64,000 nt of DNA, taken from assembly GCF_005144795.1 (NCBI RefSeq), contig NZ_SWFJ01000007.1, forward strand, positions 1 through 64,000, written 5' to 3'. The DNA is from Streptococcus mitis (GTDB lineage Bacteria; Bacillota; Bacilli; Lactobacillales; Streptococcaceae). Numbering within the stretch: the stretch's first letter is position 1; every line of letters starts with the position of its first letter. The notes under the pieces were generated by a model. The model was given only the letters and a program-made list of their open reading frames with translations, did not search any database and was not told the origin of the DNA. Shown piece by piece: positions 31,592 to 40,682 of this stretch. Position numbers and translations under genes: made by a program.

Positions 31592-32553
31592 AATTAACTA
31601 TAGGCATACCAGTATACAACGGAGAAAAATATATATCCCGTTGTATAGATTCTATACTCAAAGAGTATGAGAAGGCAAAAGAAAATATAGAGTTAGAATT
31701 GTTAATAGTAAACGACGGTTCAAAAGATAATAGTAAAACAATATTAAAAGAGTATAGTGAAAAAATATCTTTAATAAGAGTAATAACACAAAACAATTCA
31801 GGTTTAGCTCATGTAAGAAGAGTAGTTCTAGAAGAAGCTAGTGGAGATTATCTATGGTTTGTAGATGTAGATGATGAGATAGAAGAAGGGGCAATAGAAT
31901 TTATAGCTAATCAAAAACTAGAAGAAGTAAATATATTTGATTATCGACTAGGGTATGAGAATAGTAAACTAGAGACTATAAGTATGGGAATACAAGAAAA
32001 TACTATACTTATTCCTAATAAAGAAAAGAAAATTTTCACTCTTCCAAATGCTGTTTGGCATTATATATATGATTTGGAATTTTTAAGAAAAACTAAAGTA
32101 ACTTTTAAGAGTGGCTATTTATATGAAGATTTTGAATTTATGGCAAGACTATGGCCTAATGTAAGTAAAGCAAAATATTTTAATTTTAGCATATACAAAT
32201 ATTATTTAACAGAAGGATCTATTATGCGTGGTGGCACTGCTATAAATAAAATAAGAGATATAGAGGTTATGTTAAGTAGTGTTGAAGAATACTATGCAGA
32301 AAATTATCCAGGAGAATTTAAAGAAGAGTTAGAGTATTTTAACTGGTACCATATTTTATACGGAGGATATGCAAATATCTTAAGAATAGATGAAACATCT
32401 CCTTTATTAGATGAATATCTAAAAAAAGTTAAAATTAAATATCCAAATTGGATGAAAAATAAATATTTAAAGAGTCAATCTTTAAAGAGAAAAATACTAA
32501 TGTATTTGATAAAATATAATCAAAAAAAAATAGTGAAAAAATTTTTGAAATAG
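31588..32553 (+). CDS. Glycosyltransferase family 2
   Basis: A 321-residue GT-A fold enzyme. The N-terminus LTIGIPVYNGEKYISRCIDSIL and LLIVNDGSKDNS are the nucleotide-sugar binding region. The DxD-type metal motif is in WFVDVDDE, and YEDFEFMARLW gives the acidic catalytic region. The sugar and acceptor are unknown. The 4-base overlap with the upstream gene and 7-base gap to the next place it in one operon. Confidence 0.9.
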   Translation: MKLTIGIPVYNGEKYISRCIDSILKEYEKAKENIELELLIVNDGSKDNSKTILKEYSEKISLIRVITQNNSGLAHVRRVVLEEASGDYLWFVDVDDEIEEGAIEFIANQKLEEVNIFDYRLGYENSKLETISMGIQENTILIPNKEKKIFTLPNAVWHYIYDLEFLRKTKVTFKSGYLYEDFEFMARLWPNVSKAKYFNFSIYKYYLTEGSIMRGGTAINKIRDIEVMLSSVEEYYAENYPGEFKEELEYFNWYHILYGGYANILRIDETSPLLDEYLKKVKIKYPNWMKNKYLKSQSLKRKILMYLIKYNQKKIVKKFLK

Positions 32554-32560
32554 GTGAGAT

Positions 32561-33664
32561 ATGGGTCAAAAGAAAGTCTTGTTTATAACCTGGTCTTTTA
32601 GTATGGGGGGCGGAGCTGAAAAAATTCTGGAAAGTATTTCCAAAGAATTAGGCAATGAATATGATATTGATATTTTAGAGATAAATCATCATGGTGCTGT
32701 ATGTAGTGATGATGAAAATATTAATTTATTAGAACCCGTATTCAAAAATTTAGAAAATACTAGTATTTTTAAAAACATTAAATGGAAGTTGTTCTTATTA
32801 TTTCCAAAATTTTTTAGAAATAGAATAACTCGAAAAAAATACGATTATGAGATTGCTTTTAATTATCTTTATCCAGTTTATTTACTTAATGATGATGTGA
32901 AAACAATATCGTGGAATCATGGAACAATTTATAATTTAAAAAATCATAAAATATCTAGGATTAGACAAGGTAAAAAACTAAGATTTGTTAACAAAATAAT
33001 AGCTATTTCAGAAAAAACAGAAGAATCGATCAAAGAAATTTATCCTGAGTATAAGAAAAAAATAGAAATAGTATATAATGGATATGATTTTAATGATATC
33101 TATGTTAAATCTCTTGAAAATGCAGAAATTAAATTTGAAGAGGATAGTCTTATATATATAGGACGAATAGAAGAATCAAAAGGTATAAAGAGACTATTAG
33201 AAGTTTTTAAGAATGTGGTTGAAAAGATTCCCGATAAAAAATTATATTTGTTAGGCAAAGGCGATTTAGAGGAATATGTTAGTAAATTTATACTTGATAA
33301 TAAATTAGAGAACAATGTTTTTATGTTGGGTTATGTTAAAAACCCGTATCCATACATAAAAAAATCTTCTTATGTTATTTTATTATCAGAAGCAGAGGGC
33401 TTTCCTACCGTTTTAGTCGAAAGTTTAGCTTTAGGAAAGGGATTTATTAGTACACCTGTTGGGGGAACAAATGAACTATATAATTCTCAAAAATGTGGCT
33501 TTGTTTCAGACAACAATGAAGAAATCACTAATTATATTGTAGAAGAACTTAGTAAAAATATGGAAAACAGAATCATTAAATCAGAAGTGTGTAGAAAACA
33601 TGTAGACAAATTTTCCTTAGATAAACAAATTGCTAGTATAAAAAAAATCATTAAAGAATTATAG
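32561..33664 (+). CDS. Glycosyltransferase family 4
   Basis: A 367-residue GT-B enzyme. The N-terminal Gly-rich acceptor loop is FSMGGGAEKILESIS. The C-terminal donor domain has YIGRIEESKGIKRLLEVF and LLSEAEGFPTVLVESLALG, where the two Glu residues form the EX7E motif of retaining GT4 enzymes. The sugar specificity cannot be read. It belongs to the same AT-rich operon. Confidence 0.9.
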   Translation: MGQKKVLFITWSFSMGGGAEKILESISKELGNEYDIDILEINHHGAVCSDDENINLLEPVFKNLENTSIFKNIKWKLFLLFPKFFRNRITRKKYDYEIAFNYLYPVYLLNDDVKTISWNHGTIYNLKNHKISRIRQGKKLRFVNKIIAISEKTEESIKEIYPEYKKKIEIVYNGYDFNDIYVKSLENAEIKFEEDSLIYIGRIEESKGIKRLLEVFKNVVEKIPDKKLYLLGKGDLEEYVSKFILDNKLENNVFMLGYVKNPYPYIKKSSYVILLSEAEGFPTVLVESLALGKGFISTPVGGTNELYNSQKCGFVSDNNEEITNYIVEELSKNMENRIIKSEVCRKHVDKFSLDKQIASIKKIIKEL

Positions 33665-33676
33665 GATGATAGAAAT

Positions 33677-34696
33677 ATGGATAAAATCATAGTTCCTATG
33701 AGTTATATGGGAAGTGGATCTTCTGCTGTGACAGATTTATTAAAAGAATATGAAGGAATAAACACAAAAAATTCAGATTTTGAGTATGTATTCTTATATG
33801 CACCCGATGGATTATTTGATTTAGAATATAAATTGCTATATAATAATAATGCTATAAGAAGTGATGAGGCTATAAAGAATTTTAGAAAACTCATGGAAAA
33901 GTTGTATCATTATGATGGTTGGGGAATAGCTAATTATAAAGATAAAATATCGGATAACTTCATGAATGTGGTAGAATATTATTTGGATTCTATAATAACT
34001 AGTAAATATCAGGGGATTTGGTATTATCATCAAAAACCTTCAAAAATTGCCTGGTTTTTGAGAGTTATAAGGAGAATTATCTTTAAAAAGACAACAAAGC
34101 CAAAACAAGTTCAATTAGAAATGAGTATGGTATCGTCGGATGATTTTTATGAAAAAAGTAGAAAATTTATTTTGAATGTAATAAAAGAAATTTCGGATAA
34201 AGAAGAGTATATAGTCCTAGATCAACTTTTATTGCCTCATAATCTTAATATAATTGATAATTATAAAATTGAAGAGTTATTTCCAATAATAATTTCTAGA
34301 GATCCTCGTGATGTATTTATAATGAATAAATACTTTTGGAAGCCAAGAAATCAAGAGGTGCCATATCCAACCGATATTAAGGAATTTTGTAATTATTACA
34401 AAATGATGAGAGAAAATGAGAAAAAAACAAATACTTTAGTATTACGATTAAATTTTGAGGATTTAGTTTTGAATTATGAGGAAACAAAACAAGATATAGA
34501 AAATTTCATCGGTATAGATTCTGTCCATCATAAAGCAAAGTTTGAGTATTTCAACCCAGCTATTTCTGTGAATAATTTACAAGTTTACAATAGAGATGAC
34601 AAATACAGGGAGGAAGTAGAAATGATAGAGTTAGAATTATCAGAGTACCTATATAATTTTAAGAAACGTATTGTTTCTACTGGGGATGTTTTTTAA
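33677..34696 (+). CDS. Sulfotransferase-like P-loop protein
   Basis: A 339-residue protein whose N-terminus PMSYMGSGSSAVTDLL (residues 7-22) is the PAPS 5'-phosphosulfate-binding loop of sulfotransferases, with Gly-Ser residues 12-16. SRDPRDVF (207-214) matches the 3'-phosphate-binding motif, where Arg and Ser contact PAPS. The Glu/Asp-rich DFEYVFLYAPDGL block after the loop fits family members. Sulfated glycans are rare in streptococci, so this gene is notable in a polysaccharide operon. The acceptor is unknown. A different nucleotide-binding role is possible if the PAPS-contacting residues are not used. Confidence 0.7.
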   Translation: MDKIIVPMSYMGSGSSAVTDLLKEYEGINTKNSDFEYVFLYAPDGLFDLEYKLLYNNNAIRSDEAIKNFRKLMEKLYHYDGWGIANYKDKISDNFMNVVEYYLDSIITSKYQGIWYYHQKPSKIAWFLRVIRRIIFKKTTKPKQVQLEMSMVSSDDFYEKSRKFILNVIKEISDKEEYIVLDQLLLPHNLNIIDNYKIEELFPIIISRDPRDVFIMNKYFWKPRNQEVPYPTDIKEFCNYYKMMRENEKKTNTLVLRLNFEDLVLNYEETKQDIENFIGIDSVHHKAKFEYFNPAISVNNLQVYNRDDKYREEVEMIELELSEYLYNFKKRIVSTGDVF

Positions 34697-34724
34697 TTAC
34701 CGTGTAGAGGAATGAGGTGAGTAT

Positions 34725-36182
34725 TTGATATTAGATTGGAAAAGAGTGTATTATCTAATTACGCTATTTAGTTATGTTATAACTATTTTTTTAGGTATTG
34801 CATATATATATAACAATTCGATTATTACGTTATTGATAACTTTAGTTATGCTTATTATAAGTAGTGTCCTATACTGTTTTAACAATATAAAGTATTATAT
34901 AATCCACCTTATTTTTTACATTACAATTTTTCTATTTTTAGTGTCTAGACCAACCATAGATTATTTCAAGCAGGGGCTAATAAATACTTATCAGGAAGAT
35001 GTCTATAGATTTTCATTTTTGGCTGTTATCGTTTCTATTATTGGATTAACGATAGGAGGTTTATTAATTTCTAAAAAAGAAAATAATAAAAAAGAAGGCT
35101 ATAAAATTCAAAAATCTAGATTATTTATAAATAGTATAAGAAAAGTATCTCTAGCAGTATTTCTAATTTCATATCCGTTCTATTTAATTAGATTAATCGA
35201 ACGGCTAATGTATAGAGTAAATGTATCATATTATGAGTATTATGCAGATTTCAAAAGCGAGCTACCTTATTTCACCTATACATTATCAACGTTTGTAGTT
35301 TATGCCATGTGTATCTATTTAGCTACTAAGCCTAATAAACGTCATTCAACGATAGTGTTAGGTATGTTTGTCGTTGGGAATGTGCTTAATCTTTTAATAG
35401 GAACTAGAAATCCATTTGTATTAAGTTTGATATTCTCTTTCATTTATTATTTTATGAGAAATCAAATGGAAAAAGGGATATGGATAGGTGTAAAAGAAAA
35501 AGCTATGTTCTATATAGGTACTCCTATCATGATGCTTGTTATGGGATTTTTGAATTATGCCCGTGATGGAGCAGGGATTGGGAATATGAGTATTTCTGAA
35601 CTTTTTTTAGATTTTATCTATAAACAAGGAACTAGCTTTGGTGTTTTAGCAAGGGGATACTTATATGGAAGTAATTTACCGATAAAAGAGTTTAGAAATT
35701 ATACATTTAGTCCTATAATTGAGTATATCACCAGAGGGAATTTAGGAATTTTATTTGGTGGAACTCCCTTTACTAGTGCTAATAATAGTCTAGAATTAGC
35801 TCTTGAAAGTGACAGATACGCTCACAATATTTCGTATATTGTTTTGAAACAGGATTATTTGGCAGGTCATGGCATAGGTGGAAGCTATATAATGGAAATG
35901 TATACTGATTATGGAATGCTTGGACTATTTCTGTTGAGTATTCTAATGGGGATAGGTTTCATATTTATGATAAAATCAGCTTATAAATCCAGAGTACTAT
36001 TATTCGGTATTACGTTATTAATTTTAAATAATCTATTCTTTATGCCGAGAGGAGGCTTTACAGAGAGTTTCTTTAATTTAGTTACATTGCAATATTGGGG
36101 AATTGTTTTTGTTATATTTTTTGCAGCAACCCTAATAGAAAGAAAAGTAAAATACACAGTTAATAATAAAGGAGATATATAA
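34725..36182 (+). CDS. wzy: Oligosaccharide repeat-unit polymerase (Wzy-like)
   Basis: A 485-residue protein with about twelve hydrophobic segments and a large extracytoplasmic loop after the middle, with the common Wzy-type motif region GIGGSYIMEMYTDYGMLGLF and GTRNPFVLSLIFSF. Such proteins join lipid-linked repeat units on the outer face of the membrane. The start is TTG at 34725 with GAGGTGAG before it. The stop overlaps the next ATG by one base. Sequence identity among Wzy proteins is low, so the assignment rests on topology and context. Confidence 0.75.
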   Translation: MILDWKRVYYLITLFSYVITIFLGIAYIYNNSIITLLITLVMLIISSVLYCFNNIKYYIIHLIFYITIFLFLVSRPTIDYFKQGLINTYQEDVYRFSFLAVIVSIIGLTIGGLLISKKENNKKEGYKIQKSRLFINSIRKVSLAVFLISYPFYLIRLIERLMYRVNVSYYEYYADFKSELPYFTYTLSTFVVYAMCIYLATKPNKRHSTIVLGMFVVGNVLNLLIGTRNPFVLSLIFSFIYYFMRNQMEKGIWIGVKEKAMFYIGTPIMMLVMGFLNYARDGAGIGNMSISELFLDFIYKQGTSFGVLARGYLYGSNLPIKEFRNYTFSPIIEYITRGNLGILFGGTPFTSANNSLELALESDRYAHNISYIVLKQDYLAGHGIGGSYIMEMYTDYGMLGLFLLSILMGIGFIFMIKSAYKSRVLLFGITLLILNNLFFMPRGGFTESFFNLVTLQYWGIVFVIFFAATLIERKVKYTVNNKGDI

Positions 36183-37219
36183 TGTTTGATAATTATTCGA
36201 TTGCAGATTTATTTGCAAATATTTATAAGAGAAGAGTATTAAATCTAGTTTCACTAATAGTTTTATTTCTTTGTTTAGCTATACCATACTCTTATAAAGT
36301 ACTTACAACAAAGTCTGTTGTAAAGGATACTAGTAATTATTCTAGTTATCTTTCGTATAAAATCATAGCGCCAGAAGTTGAAACTAAAACTCCTAATAGT
36401 AACACGATTGGAGGATATAGTGATTTCTATGGACGTTTGATTCAAGCCAATTTAAATGGAGCTTATTTGTTCAATGACCAATCAGAATCAGATATGAAAA
36501 AAATTGCGTCAGAATTAATGACATCTGAGGTTACACTTAAAAACTCAAATTTTGATTTTTGGAACAAAAAGATAGAAGTAAATTCCTTATTAAATAATGT
36601 GGGAATTACAGTAAAAATATTGACACCAAGTAAGTTGGCGAATGATATTATTGAACAGAAATTGGATTATTTGATTAATAAATATAAACAGACATACTCT
36701 GGTGTCACAATTGAAAAATTGGAGACAGTTTATTCAAAAGAACTTGAAAAAAATGACATAGAATCTGGAGTAAATAAAGTTACTTTATTCATTCGTGTGA
36801 TTATACTCGGAATTGGTGCTCTGTTTTTAGTAATATTTGTTAACGTAGCAGCATATATCTTTAATCCAACTATTAATAGAGCTGGAGATTATGAAAAATA
36901 TGGTGTAGATTTTGTAGTGAAATTAGATACTGTAGCTAATTTTAAAGATGTTATACAATATAAGAATGGAAATAAGAACTTATTAGTGATAGCAACGAAT
37001 AAAAATGTTTTTGATAAATTTTCTAAGCAATATGCTAAAGCCTTGCCAGAAAATATTGTCATTGGAAATATAAATAACATTAAGTCTGTATTAGATTCTG
37101 ACAACATTTTATTTGTAGAAGAGTATGGTATAACTAGATATAAAAATTTTGAAGAACAGCTTCAAGTAATTAAAAACCTAAACAAAAATGTTCTAGGCGT
37201 GGCTTCATATAATTTGTAG
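36182..37219 (+). CDS. Wzz/CpsC-like chain-length protein with degenerate kinase-like tail
   Basis: 345 residues. Two membrane helices (about residues 19-35 and 201-227) bracket an extracellular region, the Wzz/CpsC arrangement. The helix-2 end has the NPTINRAGDYEKYG pattern typical of the join to the cytoplasmic part. The last ~110 residues end in ILFVEEYGITRYKNFEEQL and NVLGV. These resemble the C-terminal strands of CpsD-type tyrosine kinases, but there is no Walker A loop and no Tyr-rich tail. It may thus set chain length through a catalytically dead kinase-like domain. It is the last gene before a terminator. Confidence 0.65.
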   Translation: MFDNYSIADLFANIYKRRVLNLVSLIVLFLCLAIPYSYKVLTTKSVVKDTSNYSSYLSYKIIAPEVETKTPNSNTIGGYSDFYGRLIQANLNGAYLFNDQSESDMKKIASELMTSEVTLKNSNFDFWNKKIEVNSLLNNVGITVKILTPSKLANDIIEQKLDYLINKYKQTYSGVTIEKLETVYSKELEKNDIESGVNKVTLFIRVIILGIGALFLVIFVNVAAYIFNPTINRAGDYEKYGVDFVVKLDTVANFKDVIQYKNGNKNLLVIATNKNVFDKFSKQYAKALPENIVIGNINNIKSVLDSDNILFVEEYGITRYKNFEEQLQVIKNLNKNVLGVASYNL

Positions 37220-37302
37220 ATTATATCAAATTAAAGGAAAGTAAGACCTTGAATTTTCGATTCTATACTAGTTGTAGTGGGTTGAAGAAAAACTAAGATC
37301 GA

Positions 37303-37331
37303 GAAAGGACATATTTCGTCCTTTCTTTTTT
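37303..37331 (+). terminator. Strong hairpin with T run, end of the polysaccharide operon
   Basis: GAAAGGAC pairs perfectly with GTCCTTTC around an eight-base loop, followed by six T. It belongs to the IS end but would stop transcription from the wzz-like gene. Confidence 0.75.
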
Positions 37332-37667
37332 GATGTTGAGAGAGATAAAAATCCGTTTTTTGAAGTTTTCAAAGTTCCGAAATCCAAAGGCATTTCGTTT
37401 GATAAGATTAATGAGATTATTGGTCGCTTCTAATTTAGCGTTGGAATAGGGTAGTTGAAGGGTGTTGACAATCTTCTCTTTGTCCTTGAGAAAGGTTTTA
37501 AAGACAGTCTGAAAAATGTTTTAGCTTGTCCTCAATAAGTCCAAAAAATTCCTTATTCTGAAAGTGAAAAAGTAAGAGCTGATAGACATTGTAGTGGTGT
37601 TTCAAGTCTTCTGAATAGCTCAACAGCTTTTCCCAAATGAAAAAATTGTACTTGATCGCTTTCACAT
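37325..37667 (-). pseudogene. ISL3-family transposase, 3' fragment with frameshift
   Basis: On the minus strand this encodes YNVYQLLLFHFQNKEFFGLIE, then after a frameshift near 37505 TVFKTFLKDKEKIV and the typical end KLEATNNLINLIKRNAFGFR. The N-terminal half, including the zinc-binding and first catalytic parts, is missing. Confidence 0.75.
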
Positions 37668-38186
37668 TGTGCAACATCTCAGACGTGCTATGAGTCGTGT
37701 ACGTGTTCAAATCATGAACCAATTCGATAGAAAATTCCATGAATACAAGGCTATCAAGCACTACTGGAAGCTCATCCAGCAGGATAGTCGTAAACTGAGT
37801 GATAAACGATTTTATCGCACTACTTTTCGCTCACACTGGACCAATAATGAGATTCTCGAAAAGCTCCCTGCATACTCTCAAGAACATAGAGAGAAGTATG
37901 AACTCTATCAACTATTACTATTTCATTCCCAAGAGAAATAAACAGACCATTTTTTTGAATTGATTGAAGAAACGATTTCTTGTGTAAATCCTATTTTTCA
38001 AACTGTTTTTAAAACCTTTTTGAAAGATAAGGAAAAAATCATGAACGCACTAGAACTGCACTACTCAAACGTGAAACTAGAGGCTACTAATAATATCATT
38101 AAAGTCATCAAGTGTAATACTTTTGGCTTCCGGAACATTAAAAACTTCAATTAAAACTAGAATCCTCATCGCTTTGAACATCAAAA
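37668..38186 (+). pseudogene. ISL3-family transposase, 3' fragment with stop codons
   Basis: The plus strand encodes RRAMSRVRVQIMNQFDRKFHEYKAIKHYW-type sequence (positions 37677-37770), then YELYQLLLFHSQEK, a stop at 37939, then TVFKTFLKDKEKIMNALEL and KLEATNNIIKVIKCNTFGFR, with another stop at 38152. It is a second copy of the transposase in the opposite direction, clearly non-functional. Confidence 0.75.
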
Positions 38187-38299
38187 AGGAGAGAACCAAG
38201 TTGGTCCTCTCCATGTTATAACTTTTCATCAACCCACTACAGTTGACAAAGAGCCAAAAGAAGTCGCTTTTATTGAAAATTCACTAATAACGCTAATGA

Positions 38300-39784
38300 T
38301 TAGATGGTTGTTTTTTTAATCTTATTTAGTACAAGATTTAGGGCATAGTGGAGTGTTTTATCTTTTGTGATAAAGAGTGTTAAGAGATAGTAGATAATAC
38401 AACCTACAATGGTAGAGAGAATCATGAAAATCATGTTCAAAGTTACTGTATAAGACGTTATTTGGAAGACCGTTTTAAAAGTTAGATAAATAGGAATAAA
38501 TCCTAGTGAGACAATGCTATAGCGCATAAGAAACGAGAAAATTTCTTTCAATTCAAGTAATTGATATTTTTTAATAAAGTGAATTTCTAGTAGAACGACT
38601 ATGATTTCTGCACCTATAGTAGTAATGAGATAGTATACTGGTGAAAATATATTATTGAAATACAAGAAGCAGTTGAGCAGGAAATTTAATCCACCACCAA
38701 TAAAGTAATAGGCAGTTAGACGATTTTCGTGATTATTAATAAATATAATTTGTCTACCAAGAATCAACTCAATGGCCCAGATAACACTTCGAAAAGCAAA
38801 GATGCTAGTAATGATTCCCGCCTCAAGATATTTTTCAGAAGAATAAATAACGGTTGCATAACTCCCTAAAATCATAATTCCAATACTTATTGGAATCATG
38901 AGGAAATAGAATAATGATGCTGCTTGATTTACAAGAGATCTATAGGAATTGTAATCTTTTTTTCCAAGATAGTAGCCGAGACGTGGAACGCTTACGTTTA
39001 TAGCTCCACCTAGGACACCGGCAATTAACATAACGATGTTCGAAGCAATCGCATAATAAGAAATGTAGTTTTCATCAGGTCCCTTGGTTATAAACATTCT
39101 ATCGAGCAGGGTATAGAGCATACTGGAATTTGCCAATAGTAGCATAGTAAAGAGAGGTTTAGATTCTCTGGTTAATTCCACAAAACTAATCTTAACGAAT
39201 GAAACTTTTCTCTTGATCCAAAGAAAACTAAGTAGATAATTTAGGATGGTGGTGGCACTCATGACAATGGCATAAGGAACAATATCATCTGCTGTTTTTA
39301 CAAAGGTGAAGATTCCAACTAACATAGAAATCCGGATAATTAAGGTTTTATAGAGAATGAAAGTGTAGTTTTCATAGGCTTCGTTCATCCATTCAATATT
39401 AAGAAATTGGAAGAGAGCTTGGATCCCTAGGATGTAATATAGAATTTTTAGATTGACAATGCTGGTGTCGAAATAAATAAAAAGGAAGTAGATAGCTGTT
39501 ATGAAGACTGAAGTGATTAGAGAAAAATAGAATAATTTAGAGAAAACATAGTTGATTTTATTTTTATCATCCTTAACCTTACTGATAGCACGAATCCCGT
39601 AGTTGTATATTCCAAAGGCGGCTAAAGGAATGACAAAGCTAGCCCAGGTATTGGCGGTATTGAAATAACCGTAGTTGGATTTGCTGAGAATCCGCGTCAG
39701 ATAAGGATTGGTTATCAGAGGAAAAACGATATTGAGAACATTGACTAGCAAGCTAGCCAGTGCATTAACTTTTATATTTTTCAT
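38300..39784 (-). CDS. wzx: Polysaccharide flippase (Wzx-like, MATE/MOP superfamily)
   Basis: A 494-residue protein with about fourteen hydrophobic segments. The start MKNIKVNALASLLVNVLNIVFPLI and PYLTRILSKSNYGYFN are typical of Wzx/RfbX exporters that flip lipid-linked repeat units. I take the ATG at 39784; a longer reading would run through the divergent mecA promoter. It lies on the strand opposite the wzy operon and is separated from it by IS remnants, so it has its own promoter. With the Wzy-like and Wzz-like proteins it completes a Wzy-dependent export set. In pneumococcal terms it could also act on teichoic-acid units, as TacF does. Confidence 0.85.
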   Translation of the reverse strand: MKNIKVNALASLLVNVLNIVFPLITNPYLTRILSKSNYGYFNTANTWASFVIPLAAFGIYNYGIRAISKVKDDKNKINYVFSKLFYFSLITSVFITAIYFLFIYFDTSIVNLKILYYILGIQALFQFLNIEWMNEAYENYTFILYKTLIIRISMLVGIFTFVKTADDIVPYAIVMSATTILNYLLSFLWIKRKVSFVKISFVELTRESKPLFTMLLLANSSMLYTLLDRMFITKGPDENYISYYAIASNIVMLIAGVLGGAINVSVPRLGYYLGKKDYNSYRSLVNQAASLFYFLMIPISIGIMILGSYATVIYSSEKYLEAGIITSIFAFRSVIWAIELILGRQIIFINNHENRLTAYYFIGGGLNFLLNCFLYFNNIFSPVYYLITTIGAEIIVVLLEIHFIKKYQLLELKEIFSFLMRYSIVSLGFIPIYLTFKTVFQITSYTVTLNMIFMILSTIVGCIIYYLLTLFITKDKTLHYALNLVLNKIKKTTI

Positions 39785-39848
39785 TGTACTTTCTTTCTTG
39801 TATTGTAAAATGGTCTCTAGTATTATATCACATTCTCGCTTCATTCTT

Positions 39849-39877
39849 TTGATAAAATCGTAAAAATCTAGTATAAT
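39849..39877 (+). promoter_or_regulatory. Promoter of mecA
   Basis: TTGATA (39849-39854), 17-base spacer, TATAAT (39872-39877), 31 bases before the mecA ATG. Confidence 0.75.
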
Positions 39878-39908
39878 AGATAGAACTGAAAGTATGAGGT
39901 TACTAGCA

Positions 39909-40646
39909 ATGAAAATGAAACAAATCAGTGATACAACTTTAAAAATCACGATGTCTTTAGAGGATTTGATGGATCGAGGAATGGAGATTGCTGACTTTCT
40001 CGTCCCTCAAGAAAAAACAGAAGAGTTCTTTTATGCCATCTTGGATGAGTTAGAGATGCCTGAGAGCTTTTTGGATACAGGTATGTTGAGCTTCCGTGTG
40101 ACTCCAAAACCTGATAAGGTAGATGTCTTTGTAACTAAATCAAAGATTGACCAAAATCTAGATTTTGAAGACTTATCGGATTTACCAGATATGGAAGAAT
40201 TGGCTCAAATGTCGCCAGATGAATTTATTAAAACCTTGGAAAAGAGCATTGCAGAAAAGACTAAGGATGATATCGAAGCGATTCAATCTCTAGAGCAAGT
40301 CGAAGCCAAGGAAGAAGAGCAGGAGCAGGCTGAACAAGAAGCTGAGAGCAAGAAAGAACCTTACATCTATTACATCCTTTCTTTTGCTAAGTTGGCTGAC
40401 TTGGTGGCTTTTGCCAAGACAGTGACTTTTGATATGGAAACTTCTGAACTCTACAAGATGAATGAGCGCTATTATTTGACTATTTTAGTGGATATTGAAA
40501 ATCATCCAAGTCCATATCCAGCTTGGCTGTTGGCTCGTATGCGTGAGTTTGCAGATGATAGTGAAATCAGTCGCTCAGTCTTGCAGGAGTATGGTCAAGT
40601 CTTGATGAATCACGATGCAGTGCTCAATCTACAAAAGATTGGATAA
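39909..40646 (+). CDS. mecA: Adaptor protein MecA
   Basis: A 245-residue ClpCP adaptor. The N-terminal domain (MKMKQISDTTLKITMSLEDL to about residue 85) binds substrates such as competence factors. An acidic Glu/Gln-rich linker (about 110-150) follows, and the C-terminal ClpC-binding domain has YYILSFAKLADLVAFAK and SEISRSVLQEYGQVLMNHDAV. In streptococci MecA-ClpC targets the competence sigma factor ComX for degradation. The start is chosen by GAGG eight bases upstream. It is monocistronic, between its own promoter and terminator. Confidence 0.93.
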   Translation: MKMKQISDTTLKITMSLEDLMDRGMEIADFLVPQEKTEEFFYAILDELEMPESFLDTGMLSFRVTPKPDKVDVFVTKSKIDQNLDFEDLSDLPDMEELAQMSPDEFIKTLEKSIAEKTKDDIEAIQSLEQVEAKEEEQEQAEQEAESKKEPYIYYILSFAKLADLVAFAKTVTFDMETSELYKMNERYYLTILVDIENHPSPYPAWLLARMREFADDSEISRSVLQEYGQVLMNHDAVLNLQKIG

Positions 40647-40682
40647 TCATTTCTGGAAAATTATTTATATATTTTAGGAAGA

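Larger units (their letters stand above)
37268..38245. mobile_element. Head-to-head pair of ISL3-family transposase remnants with terminal inverted repeats
   Basis: The outer ends are inverted copies: GTTGTAGTGGGTTGAAGAAA (37271-37290) and, reversed, the end at 38222-38245 (TGTAGTGGGTTGATGAAAAG). Inside, minus-strand and plus-strand copies of the same transposase C-terminus (KLEATNN...FGFRN) face each other and meet near 37667. Each copy has a strong hairpin between its gene end and the outer repeat (37303-37325 and 38188-38213). Two copies of one IS seem to have recombined, leaving only their 3' halves. Confidence 0.7.

Noticed and set aside
37498-37941. Separate hypothetical genes in the IS region (87 and 90 codons)
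   Set aside because: Their translations are pieces of the same ISL3-type transposase in opposite directions, interrupted by frameshifts and stops; they are better called pseudogene parts.
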